Positions 34,563 through 46,242 of a DNA stretch of 64,000 bases are shown piece by piece. The translations under genes were made by a program, and so were the position numbers. Every line of letters begins with the position of its first letter. The stretch's first letter is position 1. Source of the stretch: Tetmemena sp. SeJ-2015 (Eukaryota; Ciliophora; Spirotrichea; Sporadotrichida; Oxytrichidae); contig JAJKFJ010022837.1 in NCBI GenBank assembly GCA_027382625.1, positions 124,001 through 188,000 on the forward strand, in the 5' to 3' direction. The notes beneath the pieces were generated by a model. It worked only from the letters and a program-made list of their open reading frames with translations. It had not been told where the DNA came from and did no database searches.

Positions 34563-37500
34563 TCAGTTACTTCTATTGACTGTATTTCTAGCTCTCTTAG
34601 CTATGGTATCAAAGTTTATATAATTAAAAAAATAAAGATAAATAGAAATGAATTGATTTAGAATTTAATTAAACTTACTTCTTTTAATTGTATATAAAAT
34701 TAAAAGTTGTCAGTGAGTTGATCGAAGTTTGGTCTGTCTTTGATGATCTTATGAATATGTCTCTGCTTCTCTTCCTCTGTCATAACATCGTTTGGAATGC
34801 GACTATATGCATTCGTGAACCACAGTTGCCTTTAGACAATTGGGAAGCGCATGCAAAACTCAACCAACACATCCACGAACTTCTCAGTTACCTCTCTGCT
34901 CGGAGCTGATAGAATTATTCCGAGATACTTATCCACTATAGCTTAGCCGCTCTTCAATAGCTCATCCCATAGGTTCTAAAGAGAAATTATAAGAGGTTTG
35001 GTTAAACTTACTAATTCGTTAGCATGAATTCCATACTCATTCATCACTTGCTCTCTGGTTTGTTTACCTTCAGCTGCGTTCATTGCTATCTCCACGACTT
35101 CTGCATCTTTCTGAAGGATTCCAATCAGCACTATGATGAATTCAGTATGAGTAAGAAGAGCATCTTTATGCTCTACTCCGATTCCATTGTTCCAGGTCTT
35201 TATCAAATCCTCCAAATGCTGGCTTGAGAACACCAAGTCCTTTCTTAATTTCAAAAAGCGAACACACATTCCAAAGAAATCATAAGCCACATCAGGATAA
35301 GAGGTGAAGGCATCAAAAGAGTTCAAGAGTGAGCCTGTTCTAGGTATTAAGTGATTCAAAGAGTCTAAGAATATCTAATCATAGTGAGAATCTTTGTGAT
35401 ACTCAACCAAGCAAAACTCTACTCCGTAGATGAAGCCTGGAATAGGATTCACCTATAGATATGGGTTAAAAAGTCAGCTTTAACTTACCTGGTAGGCTTG
35501 AATTGTCTTTTATAGAAAAGTGATAAGATATTAGTCGAACTCTCTACCTAAAATTCTTAAGCAGTGTTTCACTAGTCTGATAGTCTGCTCAACTATGTCA
35601 TCAATGTGAGTGAAGAGAGTGAGATTTCTCTCTATGAATTAATTCCAGAGATCTCTGAAAATGTCGATGAAAGGATTAGCTCTTCTTTCTCCAATTTGCT
35701 TGCATCCTTTGAGAAACTCACTTATCAGAGACAAGTATCCGGATATAGAGCTTATAGTTCCTTCATTGATGTCTGACTGTTGGAGCATATAGCCTTCCTT
35801 CATGATTAACTACATGACTGAATCTATTTTCTGCTTAAGAGGGAAGGCAAAGGATTGGATGACTCTTTTCAAGCAAGCGTTGCAAGTTTAAGGATCTTCA
35901 ATTCTTTCTACTAAAGCACCAATACCGTCTACTATCAACAGATAATCATTAAACGTTGTTAAAAGAGAAAGGGTTTCATTGTTTTTGAGATAGTTCTGCT
36001 TGACTCCCCAACTAGTAGCTGGATTAGGTATGACTATTATATTATTAGCTCTAAGTGTGATGCTTACTTTTCTCTATGATTTCTGGTGTGAAGCTTTCTA
36101 AGGCAACTGCATGATCGACACATAGCCTTTGAAAAGCTTTGGAGCAAGCAGGTATAGCGTATTTATTCTCCAGTCCTTCAGAAACATAGTCTAAGAACTT
36201 TTTGACATCTTCCTTCACATTTACACCACTATGATTATATATTAAGGATTCTAAGACTAACTTACTGCTCTTTTATTATCCCAGAGAGAGCAACGAAAAG
36301 ATTGGCTCCTGCTCTTTTCAAAGCCACATACTTGTCTGGTAGTTAGAAAACAAGCTGAATTATGTCGTTGATTATCGCAACTTAGTCTAGTTTGAGTGTC
36401 GATGCCAAATCTGCTACACAAGTAATGATACATTCGATGCTGCTCCATTCAGATACCTGGAAACATAAATAAGCATAATAAGTTGCTATAATACCAAGTT
36501 TGGATTCTGCTACACTTGTGCCACATGTCCTTTTAGCTTCTCAAGGATTTAAAATTTAAAGCTTATTTATTTATACTTATAATTTAAGGAACACCACGTA
36601 GATTGTCTGAGGTCCACAGCAATTGCAAATAACCTGAATGAGCTTCCCAAAGTCACTCCTCGCACTACACACCAATCACCATCACATCACGCCCCAAAGA
36701 AATACCAAACATCAATCAAACACCATCATAATAACAACCTCCCGCCGCCTTCATCCTCTCTTAAAACTCTAGATTAAAACCACAATCTTGTGTAGAGTGG
36801 CATTTCAGGAAGAGCTTCGGTGTGTTTTATAAAGTGAGGATTAAACAGTGCCTTACTAGTTGAAGTCATCGAACTGCTCCTCGAACTCTGATGCATAGTT
36901 GAACTCCTCAAACATATCGTCTTCTGCCTTCATTTGGCTAATAAGAGAGTTTAGCAAGTTTATCAACACTGGTTCGAAAACCATCAGCTTAGCTTGCTTT
37001 TGCTCTGGAGTCTCAATCTTTGTAATCTGCTTGAACAATTGCTTCCAAAATGAGACCTGTCTTCTGCATCCTTAAAGTATGGAGATTAAAACATTTTAAG
37101 GTATTAAGGCAAAAATAATGAGCTTACTTAAGTCTGGTATCTTCATGAGTTTCAAGAGTATTTAAGGTATAATTAGAGACCCATTATCTACTATCTGCTT
37201 GAGATTTGATTATCCTAGCTCCACAAAGATATCAAGAAGCTACTCTCCAAGCATTTCATCTTTCTCAAGGACGGCTTGATCAACTCTTCCTGCTAAATGC
37301 TCCACCTTGCTTACAACTACATCCATAATTGATGAAAACTTAAGCGGCTCTCTTTTTGCCAGAATGATCATCTCTATCACGCAATTTGTTGCATTCTCTA
37401 GGTTTTCATCCTTATTTTGCTCTAATTCTCTGAAGACAAACTTAATCAAATCAGGATATCGCTCTGGTAAGCCTTGAACAACCTCCTCAGGGATCTTTAA

Positions 37501-38488
37501 TTTAAGCCACTGATAAAATGCATCGAGCAGCTTTGATTTCATGCGTTGAACTTTAAAGTCTTCAGTTGTCTCCTCGTATGTATTTCCATTTTGAGCTGCT
37601 AGAGCAATTTATTGCTGCTTATGATCTTCGTTAAAGTTGATCTATTAAGCCCATCTGTTGAAGATTAGTTCGAATACCTGCGCTGAGATAGAATCCAAGT
37701 AGGAAAAGAACTAATTTCTGAGTGAACCCTCAATCACGATTGAATCATTATCACAATCTTGAGCCATATACTTGAGAATCATTAAGAGAGAGGTAACTTG
37801 ACTGGGAGTGTTGGATAGCTCAGTAATCAGGGTATCAAATATAGTCTAGCTGCTTTCATTAAGATGCATTATCAAAATGCAATTGCAGTATTGATGCAGT
37901 TAAGCACAAAAGTAGGACGATCTTGCTCAATCATTTTCTTCAAGATCACTATAGTCGAACATTAAAGCCCTCGGATGGAATAAGTATGATCACTTACGTA
38001 GCAAGTTGTCCATGATATTAAAGGATATATTGATGTCTTTATTTCTTAGACCCGCAAAATCGTACATCATTTTGTTTTTCAAGACGTTTGCAGCATGGAA
38101 GTATTCCTAAAAGTCAATAAGATTATGCTTAATCAATTATCATTTTGAGGATTTTGAAATAGTGTTTAAAATATCTTACCTGATCTGAGAGGTTGGGCAA
38201 ACTTAGAGCCTAAATAGTGACGCTCCATGCCTAGTGAGTTTTGGAAAAGCTTGTAAGCAGTTGATCAGCAATCTTATAAGTTTCCTTATCGAAAGAGTCC
38301 TTCAATAATTAATAGCTTCTTCATATATGATCAATTTTATTAAAGTCCTTGGCAGTGGATCTATCCATCTCTTTGACTAAGGCAAGGTAATTCTCGAGAG
38401 TAATGGTATTAGGGTCGACCATTTATGCTAGGTTTTGCTATTAAAGCTGATGGATTTGCTAATGTTATATTATGCTAGAAGGTTCCAT
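34563..38488 (-). CDS. Transportin-3/importin-13-like nuclear import receptor
   Basis: Importin-beta superfamily protein that would carry cargo such as SR proteins into the nucleus. ATG at 38488-38486 (MEPSSIIQHQQ) leads into ENYLALVKEMDRS and SFSKTHQAWSVTIQALSL, the N-terminal HEAT repeat with the conserved Trp. Later blocks include ADQGV-free helices such as KMKSKLLDAFYQWLKLKIPE (near 37540), LILAKREPLKFSSIMDVV, MFEEFNYASEFEEQFDDFGK, and CVADLASTLKLDQ. SYPDVAYDFFGMCVRFLKL (near 35290) resembles the transportin-3 C-terminal region. The end is QLKEVTE at TGA 34565-34563. Introns and IESs alternate; several are assigned separately. An in-frame TGA near 38330 marks an unresolved insert. Confidence 0.7.
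34575..34682. other. IES, pointer AGAAGTAA (TTACTTCT on +), 108 bp
   Basis: TTACTTCT at 34567-34574 and 34675-34682. Removal places the stop codon three residues after IQLKEV. Confidence 0.65.
36548..36590. other. IES, pointer TCCTT (AAGGA on +)
   Basis: AAGGA at 36543-36547 and 36586-36590. Removal gives TIYVVFLEKLKGHVAQVQQ. Confidence 0.75.
36656..36868. other. IES, pointer TGACTT (AAGTCA on +), 213 bp, C-rich
   Basis: AAGTCA at 36650-36655 and 36863-36868. Removal gives EEQFDDFGKLIQVICNCC in one frame. The insert holds a C-rich, G-poor tract on + (about 36655-36770, with CACCATCA-like repeats), unlike other IESs here. Confidence 0.7.
38107..38179 (-). other. GT-AG intron, 73 bp
   Basis: On the minus strand it reads GTAAGATATT to TTTTAG and joins LPNLSDQ to EYFHAANVLKNK. 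It is canonical and lacks a pointer-like repeat. Confidence 0.65.
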
Positions 38489-38559
38489 TATTTAATTAAA
38501 TGCCTGAAATATTCAGAGTTAATTTAATAATCGTATCATTTGCAAATTCATTAGATATT

Positions 38560-39330
38560 TTTACAATGTTGTTGAATAGATCAAGGATGATAAACTTGAA
38601 ATATAAGAACAATTTGAACTCGTCATAATACTTCTATAAAATTTAGAATTGGTTAGGATCCTTTCTCTGATAATAATATTGAGTTATTTAGGTTGATTTA
38701 TTCATTTCCATTTATTCGAGCTATTGTCAATACTAAGTGCAATAATTATTATATCCTAACATTAAATTTAATAATTACATATTTGAGAGTGCTTTTTAAC
38801 TTATCTCTCTGAGCTTGCGCTGCTTATCAATGCCTTGTAAATTTGATAACTCTTAATCTTGCCTCTCTAAAGTGTAAGTTGGTGCGTGAGCTGCGGTGTC
38901 TCTCACAGGATCGTTGTCCTTTAAAATTTTCTTTTGCTCCTGAACTGCTCGAGCATCACTTTCATTTTCATCTCCTGAGTCTATTCCATTAATTTATCTA
39001 TCAAAATATAGTTCATCTCTATTTATCCATATGGCTGATTGTCCATGAAAAGTTTTTGGGGCTTGGATTGGCTGCTGCTCTCTTGATCGAACTTCAGAGC
39101 TTCTTCTTAGTTTCTCTCCTATCGATGGTGGTGGCTCGCCTGCTGATTTTGGTTTGACATTGTACTCTCACTAGAATTGGTTCTTTACAAAATGTGCTTT
39201 GGTTTAATCTTTCTTTGTATGTAGTGGCTTCTTCTTATTTTTCGGTCTTGACTTTGTTGTTGAAGGCAGCTAAGAATTATTTACAAAAGCCAGATGAGCA
39301 GGTTAATTAATAAGCCAGCAATGAACTAGA
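38560..39330 (-). CDS. Unknown protein
   Basis: Minus-strand coding blocks: AHLAFVNNSQLPSTTKS (near 39285), a basic KNKKKPLHTKKDQ, VKPKSAGEPPPSIGEKLRRS (near 39160), HGQSAIWINRDELYFDRQ (near 39040), KILKDNDPVRDTAAHAPTY (near 38910) and a helical end KYYDEFKLFLYFKFIILDLF (near 38620). One frame change lies near 39180. Neither the start nor the stop is certain, and no family is recognised. Its 3' end lies just upstream of the transportin-like gene. Confidence 0.45.
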
Positions 39331-39678
39331 GAAGATAGAGACGATCCAAGAATCTAATAATCATTGAATCCTGATTTATTCTTAATTAAGAGCAACTTAA
39401 ACAAGCAATTCAATCATTCAATTTGCGCAGGCTTATTTCTTCTTTTCTCTCTTATTGAGATAAATTGAACGATGCCATTGATAATACTTATTTTTTATTA
39501 AATCATTAATTTAGAATAAGCTAATATTATAGAGGGCCCTCAATCAGGATTCATGATTTTTTATAACTAAAGAGTTTTAGTAATAGTGAGTGTTGTTTAG
39601 CAATTCCTTAGCTATGGTTTAATTCATGAATAAGGTTAGATAGGTATAGTAGTTGCAGTATTACAAGTAGTATCTTGC

Positions 39679-40161
39679 TCATAAATACTTCTTTAACTCG
39701 TCACCTTTCTCTACTTGATTTTCATTTTCACCTGAGTTCCTTCTCATGTTTCTCCATGATTCAAAAGTCAATAATCCAAAGAGTAGAAAACGATAAAAAT
39801 GATTGGAGAGGGGAGAGTAACTTCGCTGTGAAGTTTTGCTTTTGACTTGGGGAATTAGAGCCCTCGAAGAACATGGATTAGAAACCAGACTCCTTATCCT
39901 TATGTTGACCAAAGTTATTTGAGGGGTCAATCTGATAGTCGTTGAATAGAGGCTTCTGCTCTCCCCACAATTGCTCTGGAGGCACGTAGCCCTTCGGCTT
40001 TATATCATGGTGCTTTCCGTACTCCACAGTTTTGGAAGACTTAAAAGAAGATAGAGTAAAAAGTTCAATCTATAAATAAATAGTGACTTTTCTTCGATAT
40101 TCGTGAACTCTCTTATTTCCTTTTGGACGTCAATTGTATTGGGCTTCAGAAAATTAAACAT
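39679..40161 (-). CDS. Small unknown protein
   Basis: ATG at 40161-40159 gives MFNFLKPNTIDVQKEIREF. After an IES with pointer AAGTC the frame reads EEKSSKTVEYGKHHDIKPKG and YVPPEQLWGEQKPLFNDYQ. The last block is NENQVEKGDELKKYL with TGA 39681-39679. An insert between about 39715 and 39850 is needed to connect it, with borders not found. About 100-110 residues, soluble and charged. I do not recognise it. Confidence 0.5.
40043..40089. other. IES, pointer AAGTC (GACTT on +), 47 bp
   Basis: GACTT at 40038-40042 and 40085-40089. Removal joins NIEEKS to SKTVEYGKHHD. Confidence 0.7.
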
Positions 40162-40294
40162 GCTCTTTTATTAATATTATAGATATTACCAATTTAAACC
40201 AGATACCAGATTTTAAACCAACTCTTTTAATAATTAACTCTAATCAAGTGCCATCTCAATAAATTGGATATTAATTCATAAACTGTGAATAACT

Positions 40295-41163
40295 TCACTT
40301 CAGCTGTTATTGTTGCTGTAGCTTGGATTCCTTCTCAAATTAAGCTAGCTAGTCTGGGTCAATCACCCTTCTCGATTATTAATTATTAACTTAATTTAAA
40401 AATTCGTTAGACTAAGATACAACTATAGGAGCTTTTTGAGTCATAGCGGAGGTGAGACTTTACAAATCTTAATCCTTGTCCTAGTTATTGCAATTCAAAT
40501 TCTCTTATTCTTTTGCTACAAGGGGTTATTGTAGTTTCTTCTACTGTTCATTAGTTTCTTCCTGAGCCAGACCTTTGTCCTAGAGATGAAGCAATTCCTG
40601 ATTTTTGATGAGGCCATAGTGCTCGGAGGGGTGTTGCTCAAGAGTCGACATAATTGGGAAGGAATCCTAGTCACTAGACTCTCTCTTCACATACTCTTAG
40701 TTCTTCATTAGATACTAGGCCTTATCTAAATATTAAAAGTGAGCTTTCCAACTATTCAAAAAGGGAACTCTTACCTCCTTCAGAAAATTGTTTTTCATTA
40801 GAAGGCTACAAATTTGCCTTCTATTGCTATAGATGTATCACATCGGGCTCAAGGTGAGTCTTAGCCTTGAGTTTTGAAGCTTATTTCTTGTCTGCTTTTT
40901 GTTCCAAGTCTGAGAGTCGAATGTGATCAGGTTACAGACTAGGATCGTAGTAAACTAATTAAAAAATGAGCATTAAATGAATGAATGAATCGCAGTTAAG
41001 TTTATTTGAATCTCTAATTTTGACTCATCAATTTATTCCAAGTTTTAATATTTTAACTTACCATCCCCTTCAAATTATTCTGTAGGGAAAGATATCCAAT
41101 CACCTAAATAGCAACAAATAAGTTAAATCAATACTCACACTTTAAATCTCCTCAAACTTAAAA
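40295..41163 (-). CDS. Unknown Q-rich helical protein
   Basis: Blocks in order: KFEEIQSDWISFPTEQFEGD (two pieces joined by a GT-AG intron near 41095-41145), VYYDPSLQPDHIRLSDLEQK, KTHLEPDVIHLQQQKANLQ, an intron near 40730-40775, MSTLEQHPSEHYGLIKNQEL, and a C-terminal RRVIDPDQLAQFEKESKLQ with TGA 40297-40295. It is helical and polar. No start Met was found before KFEEIQ, so a first segment may lie elsewhere or overlap the end of the next gene. The family is unknown. Confidence 0.5.
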
Positions 41164-41194
41164 TATATTAGTGTTACAACAACCTTTTATAGCT

Positions 41195-44100
41195 CATCGA
41201 GTTAGTTTAACTCTCTTATGGATATTTGCACCTCTAAACCTCAGTTTGAGCTTGTCAAGCAGTTCAGCTCTGTCTTATTTAGAATATTGCTGGTCTCTCT
41301 CCTGTATCATTTGCTCTTACTCCTTACCTCCGTTGCTTCCCAGGTGCATTTTTTCGAGACTCTTCCACATCTACTGCTCTTTGTCATTTTCCTCTTGTGC
41401 TCTCTGTTCCAATCTTAGTCTCCTCTTATACTTCTTTTTCTAGTTTTCAGTTGTCCAAGGCTTCTTCTGGAGCTGCCCTTTAGAGTCCAAATAGTAGCCA
41501 GCCTAATTAAACTCCTTTTCTCTGCTGAGAATCATATTGTTCAGAACCGCCTTTTCAACCCGCTCTAGGAACCTCTAGGTTGAAGATGAGATAACCTCAT
41601 TCTGAGCGGACAGCTTTCTATCTCGAGCTAGGGCTCTATCTCGCTCTGACTAGGCTTATCGCTCCTCTAAAGTTGGCTTGCGTTGTCGCTGGTTATTAAA
41701 TTTGTTGAAAACTCGGTCTAGTCTCACTTCAGGAATGATAATCAGATGATCTTCAGAAGTTGCTAGCGTTTTATGATATTAACATAGCAATCACACATAT
41801 TTAACAAAAAATGAGAAAGATTGAAAGGATCTCCGAACAATTCTACAGGATTCATTTGTCGATCCTGCTTCTCAGTTTGCTTTCCTGTCTTGATCTTGAT
41901 TTCCTTTTACTTCTTAGCCCTCTTATTTTTAGTTTACCTTTTAAGCTACAATGCTCTTAGCTGTTCCTGATAATCTAACTCGTTAGGCACAAACTTGATA
42001 GTGTTAGGCTTTTTGTCTAATTGCGAGAGGCTTTTCTCAAGTGGTATTTTCTCACTTTACTTCTTCGACCTTATAATCTTTGTCTTGCCCTCTTGATCCT
42101 CTTCTCCGAAATCCTCATCAAAGAGGGAATCAAGTTCTCCTGATTCAATTTTATAAACTTTTAAGCAGCTAAAACTATTATTTCCTCGTCTAAATGAGAG
42201 CGGTCTTTCTGATAGCACCAGCCGTGAGAATTCTCCCAGCCTTCTTTCATTTGCTGTTGAATCCAATCTCCGTGCTTCTCATCTATCAAATGATGCTCCT
42301 TTAGTTTCTTAGGGCTTTCATGGTAAACTTTGTCTTGAATCTCTATGTTCCATTCCTTCGTTTTGTGATGCTCGAACTATCTTTGCTCTCTTTTAATTGA
42401 AGAGCCTTGGACTGACTCTTAAGAGGTAGATTCGTCAAATAAATTGCTCAAGTCACCTTCTTAGAAGCCAAAGCGATAAATTAATAATTTGAAAGACATT
42501 TTAATTCTCAAGAAGTTTATCATCTATGGAGGACCTGTCTGTCTGATACCACCAACCATCTTATCTTGCGTAGCCTTATTTGCCTGTTTGTTGTTCAGTA
42601 GTTCCATGCTTATAGTCAAAGAATCGAGGTAAGGATTTTTGTTTGGTGGGTTTTTAACTCCTTGCTAGAGCAGCGTTTTTCATTTCTGCTGCTCTTCTTT
42701 CACACCCCTTTTAAGGCTTCACTCTGATTGACTCAACAACTTAGCTTTCATCATAAAGCCTTTCGAGATCTTCTTATTCTAAGTTAAAGCTTCATATAAA
42801 TGCTTTGCTTGAAGTTTGTAAGTAAGTATATAAGTTTATCCTGTATGGCGCTTCTATCAATCTAATAGCACCAACCGTTCTCACATTTATAGCCCTATCT
42901 AGGCATTTACTGCATCCAATCTCCAAGCCTAGGATTTACATTTCTCCTCTACTGCCTCAAAGTTTACTTTTGCTCCCTAGATTCCTTAGTATCCTTAACC
43001 TTTTTGAGATCTTAATCGACGTCTCTCTTAGCTTATTGATTTTATTCAAACTTTTACTAAGAATCCTTCCAAGTTTGCATTTACTTTCGCAGAAGATTAT
43101 CAATGTAGAGCTTCTTCAATTTTTAGGCAGCTCTCCTACGTTGGCTTTTCCTTTTAGGGATTCTTTCCAGCACTTAGGATTCATCAAAAAGCCTCTCTAA
43201 ATCACCTTCTTCAAAGCCAAACTTAAATCAGAAATGAAATTTCATTATGACTGTTCCAAGAGGTTTATCATTGATTTAAGATCTATCTGTTTGATAGCAC
43301 CAGCTATTGACGCACTCATATCCAGGTCTTGGCATTTGCTGCCACTTAGTGCCTCTTCGTTCATTGTAGAGCTTTGCTTCAGAGACCTTTTCTTTACTTA
43401 TTCCTTCCTTCTAATAACTTCGATTATAAAATTACAATTTTTGTGTAAACTTGCTAACCGGTGTTTGATACCTCTCTGTCTCTTGACAGGGATATGCTCT
43501 AGGCACTAAGACTCATCAAAGAGAATTGCGAGATCTCCTTCTTTAAAGCCAAACTAATTCTACTAATCTAAGAATCTATGATCATTATAGAGAGGGGTTT
43601 ATCATCTATCTAGCTTCTGTCAGCTTAGTAGCACCACCCATTCTCGCAATGCGTATCCTTCCTTCAGAGTTTGCTAATCCCAAGTGCCTCTTCTTTCGTT
43701 GTAGAATTGAGGAACCTAATGCTTCACTAGCTCTCGCTTCTACTCTTCTTGATCTTGCTTTGCTTATTTTTGTATTGGTACTACTTCTAGGACTTAACTT
43801 TCGTCAAACAAGCAATCCAAGTCACCTTATTCAAAGCCAAACTCAAAATATGTAAAACAAATTTGTCTCATTCCATATTTAAGGTTTATCCTAAATCTAT
43901 TGTCTATCTTATTGATAAACCCAACCGTTCTTTTCTTCAAAGCCTGGTTTCAAAGTTTACTACAATTTATCCCCATGCTTCATATCAAAGTTTTCCTCTT
44001 ACTTCTTTTCAACTTTGGGCTAAGATTATTTCTAACTGAAGCGACCCTCATATTGCCTTGCTTTGGCGACTCCTTTCTTAAGTTTTTAGGGTTATGTTTG

Positions 44101-46110
44101 AGCTATGAGGGTTTTACCTATTTACTCTTATTTAAAGTAAGCATATTTTTAATTTTCTTGCGTGAGTTTTTATCGAAAAGGCTACTCTGTTTCCTATAAA
44201 CACATATATATCTTAGGAAATTAATTTTAAACTTCCTATTTAGTTCTTTGAATGTTTTCCCTAATGATTTTAATTTTTGATCTTTCATTTCACTTGTAGC
44301 TTCAATTACTCTTTCTGGGCTCTCAGAGCGAAGATGCTTTTTCTCCTCACCAGATATCTTTCTACGTCCTCTCTTTTCTTGGCTCTCTTGGCTTCTTTGC
44401 TCCTCTTAAATGCGGCAAATCTTCTGTTTAATAGCTTCCCTGAACCTTCTCATGAGCTTCTTCTCCCTTCTAGGGTTTTACTTTCTTCCTCACATCAAAT
44501 AATTTTTCCTAGTCCCGAGGCTACTAGATGTTTCTTGCCTCCTGTACCAAATCCTGATTTTCATCTTCTCTCTAGGTAAGCCCTTTCATTTGCTTCATTT
44601 TCAATTTCCTCGTCAAACTCATCCTCTATATCACTGTCACTTCGCACATCCTTTTGCTCCTCAGCGAATTTTTAGTAGACCTTATTGTAGAGAGCATACT
44701 TCATCTTGTCTATCAGAGTCCATTCAGGGTTTATCACAGATTCCTTTGGAGAGGAATTCAAAAGTATGATCTATTAAAAAAGATAGAGGTTTGTGGCTTC
44801 TCCTTCTTTTCCTCTTTCTGGTTCCACCACTTTTACTCATCAGGCATAGATTTAAACCCTTTTTGGAGCAAAGGGGGCTAGCTTTGTGCCTCTTAAGGGA
44901 GGTTGTTAGGAAACATTATAATCTTTCAGCTCTTAGGCAACACCCTAATCAAAGTTCCTTAATGTAAAGGGCTTGGGTATCCTCATCCACTCTCTTTGAC
45001 CTTACATGGGCTACTCTTACTAGCTTTATACTTAGCTTTATAATTATTAACTTCCCTCGAGCACTTATTAAGACTAGAGCGAGCTAGTATCCTTTGCCTG
45101 TTCATGAGGCTAAGACTAGGGAATCTACTTCTGCACTTGGAGAGGCCCTCTCTAAAGTTACAGGTTTAGTAAGGTAAGAATACACATATTTACTTTGGTA
45201 ACTTTAGTGGACCTCCTCTAGCGAGGGCTTCATTTCTTGCTAGTAAGGTGAGACAAATACGTGCTGCGAAGAGTCAAACTTCAAATCCTTCCAGTCTAAG
45301 GAATCTCCCTAGAGAGGTGTCGATGGACTCTTAAGTCTAGAAGCTCTTTCCTCCTGGATCTAGGGATGCATGAATCTATAAAAGCACATTAGGGGAAATC
45401 CTACAACTACCACCTTAGAATAATATTTATAATCAATTTTAAATTGGCAAACTTACTCAGGCTAGGGAAGTCTAGTTGGCTAATCCTCTACTCTCTGGCC
45501 AAATGAAGCTTATACCTCCAAGTCAGTGAGAGGAGAAGAATTTGTGGGGTCTGAAATCTTTGACTAGTCCATCACATATTAAAATGAGTTACTATCAAGA
45601 TAGGAAATGATATTACTCATGAATCAGCTCAGGATTTTCGAAGACTCGCTTTGCATGGAACGGGCTGGCACTCATCTCTTGATTGATAGATCTCGCTTTG
45701 TCTTTATTCTCCAGAACCTTGGAGAGGTCTATTTCCACAACTGGCACATCCTTTTGCTTAGAGGCTTGTCCTGCAAGCTGCTGAGGCTAATCAGACTACC
45801 TCAGCAACTCTTACTATTTTTCATAGGCTTGCATTGTTCGCTCAAAATCTTCCTATGCTTGCTTATGAGAAATTAAGAAAAATTAAACTTTTAATTACTA
45901 ATCAATTTAGGACAATCTATAAATAGTCTAGGATCGGATACTTACCTCGGGATTCAAGATTCCTAATTTCTATTCATCATAATAATTGTGATTCTAAGTT
46001 AACTCAGGAGTTAAGTAATCAACTTTCTTCAATCTTAGGTCTGTTTTTGTCTTCTTTGTATCTTTTATCTTGCTTTTCTTTTGAGGTTCGTTGTTCATTT
46101 TCTTAAGCAT
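41195..46110 (-). CDS. Large protein with tandem WCYQ-DRS repeats
   Basis: ATG at about 46110 (alternative 46098, MNNEPQKKSKIKDTKK). N-terminal blocks: KKVDYLTPELTQNHNYYDE, QASKQKDVPVVEIDLSKVLE, and KDLKFDSSQHVFVSPYQQEM. The central part (about 44200-42000) has six repeat units of roughly 100 residues. Each carries GYxCENGWCYQxDRS, then IDDKxL, then FGFEEGDLxxLFDES and a basic coiled helix. The C-terminal part is a coiled coil (EERQAQSERDRALARDRK) ending KLTR at TGA 41197-41195. IESs or introns fall between repeat halves. The repeat family is not known to me. The conserved Trp-Cys-Tyr and acidic LFDES motifs suggest a binding module. Confidence 0.65.
42040..44110 (-). repeat. Six coding tandem repeats, period about 290-430 bp
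   Basis: The WCYQ.DRS motif (or a variant, WWYQ or WVYQ) is encoded near 42215, 42550, 42868, 43300, 43630 and 43918. Units diverge strongly at DNA level but keep the frame motif and the following FGFEEGDL..LFDES box. The spacing varies because the units contain inserts. Confidence 0.65.
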
Positions 46111-46242
46111 GGAAATCTGATTCTTTGGAATCAGTTAGCTAGATGTCTATTTTAACACTCTCAAGTTTGCTCTTTGCTACATATAAGTAAGAGGGGCCCC
46201 AAGGGGATAGTTCACTTTTTATAATCTTAATTTTGCGCCATT

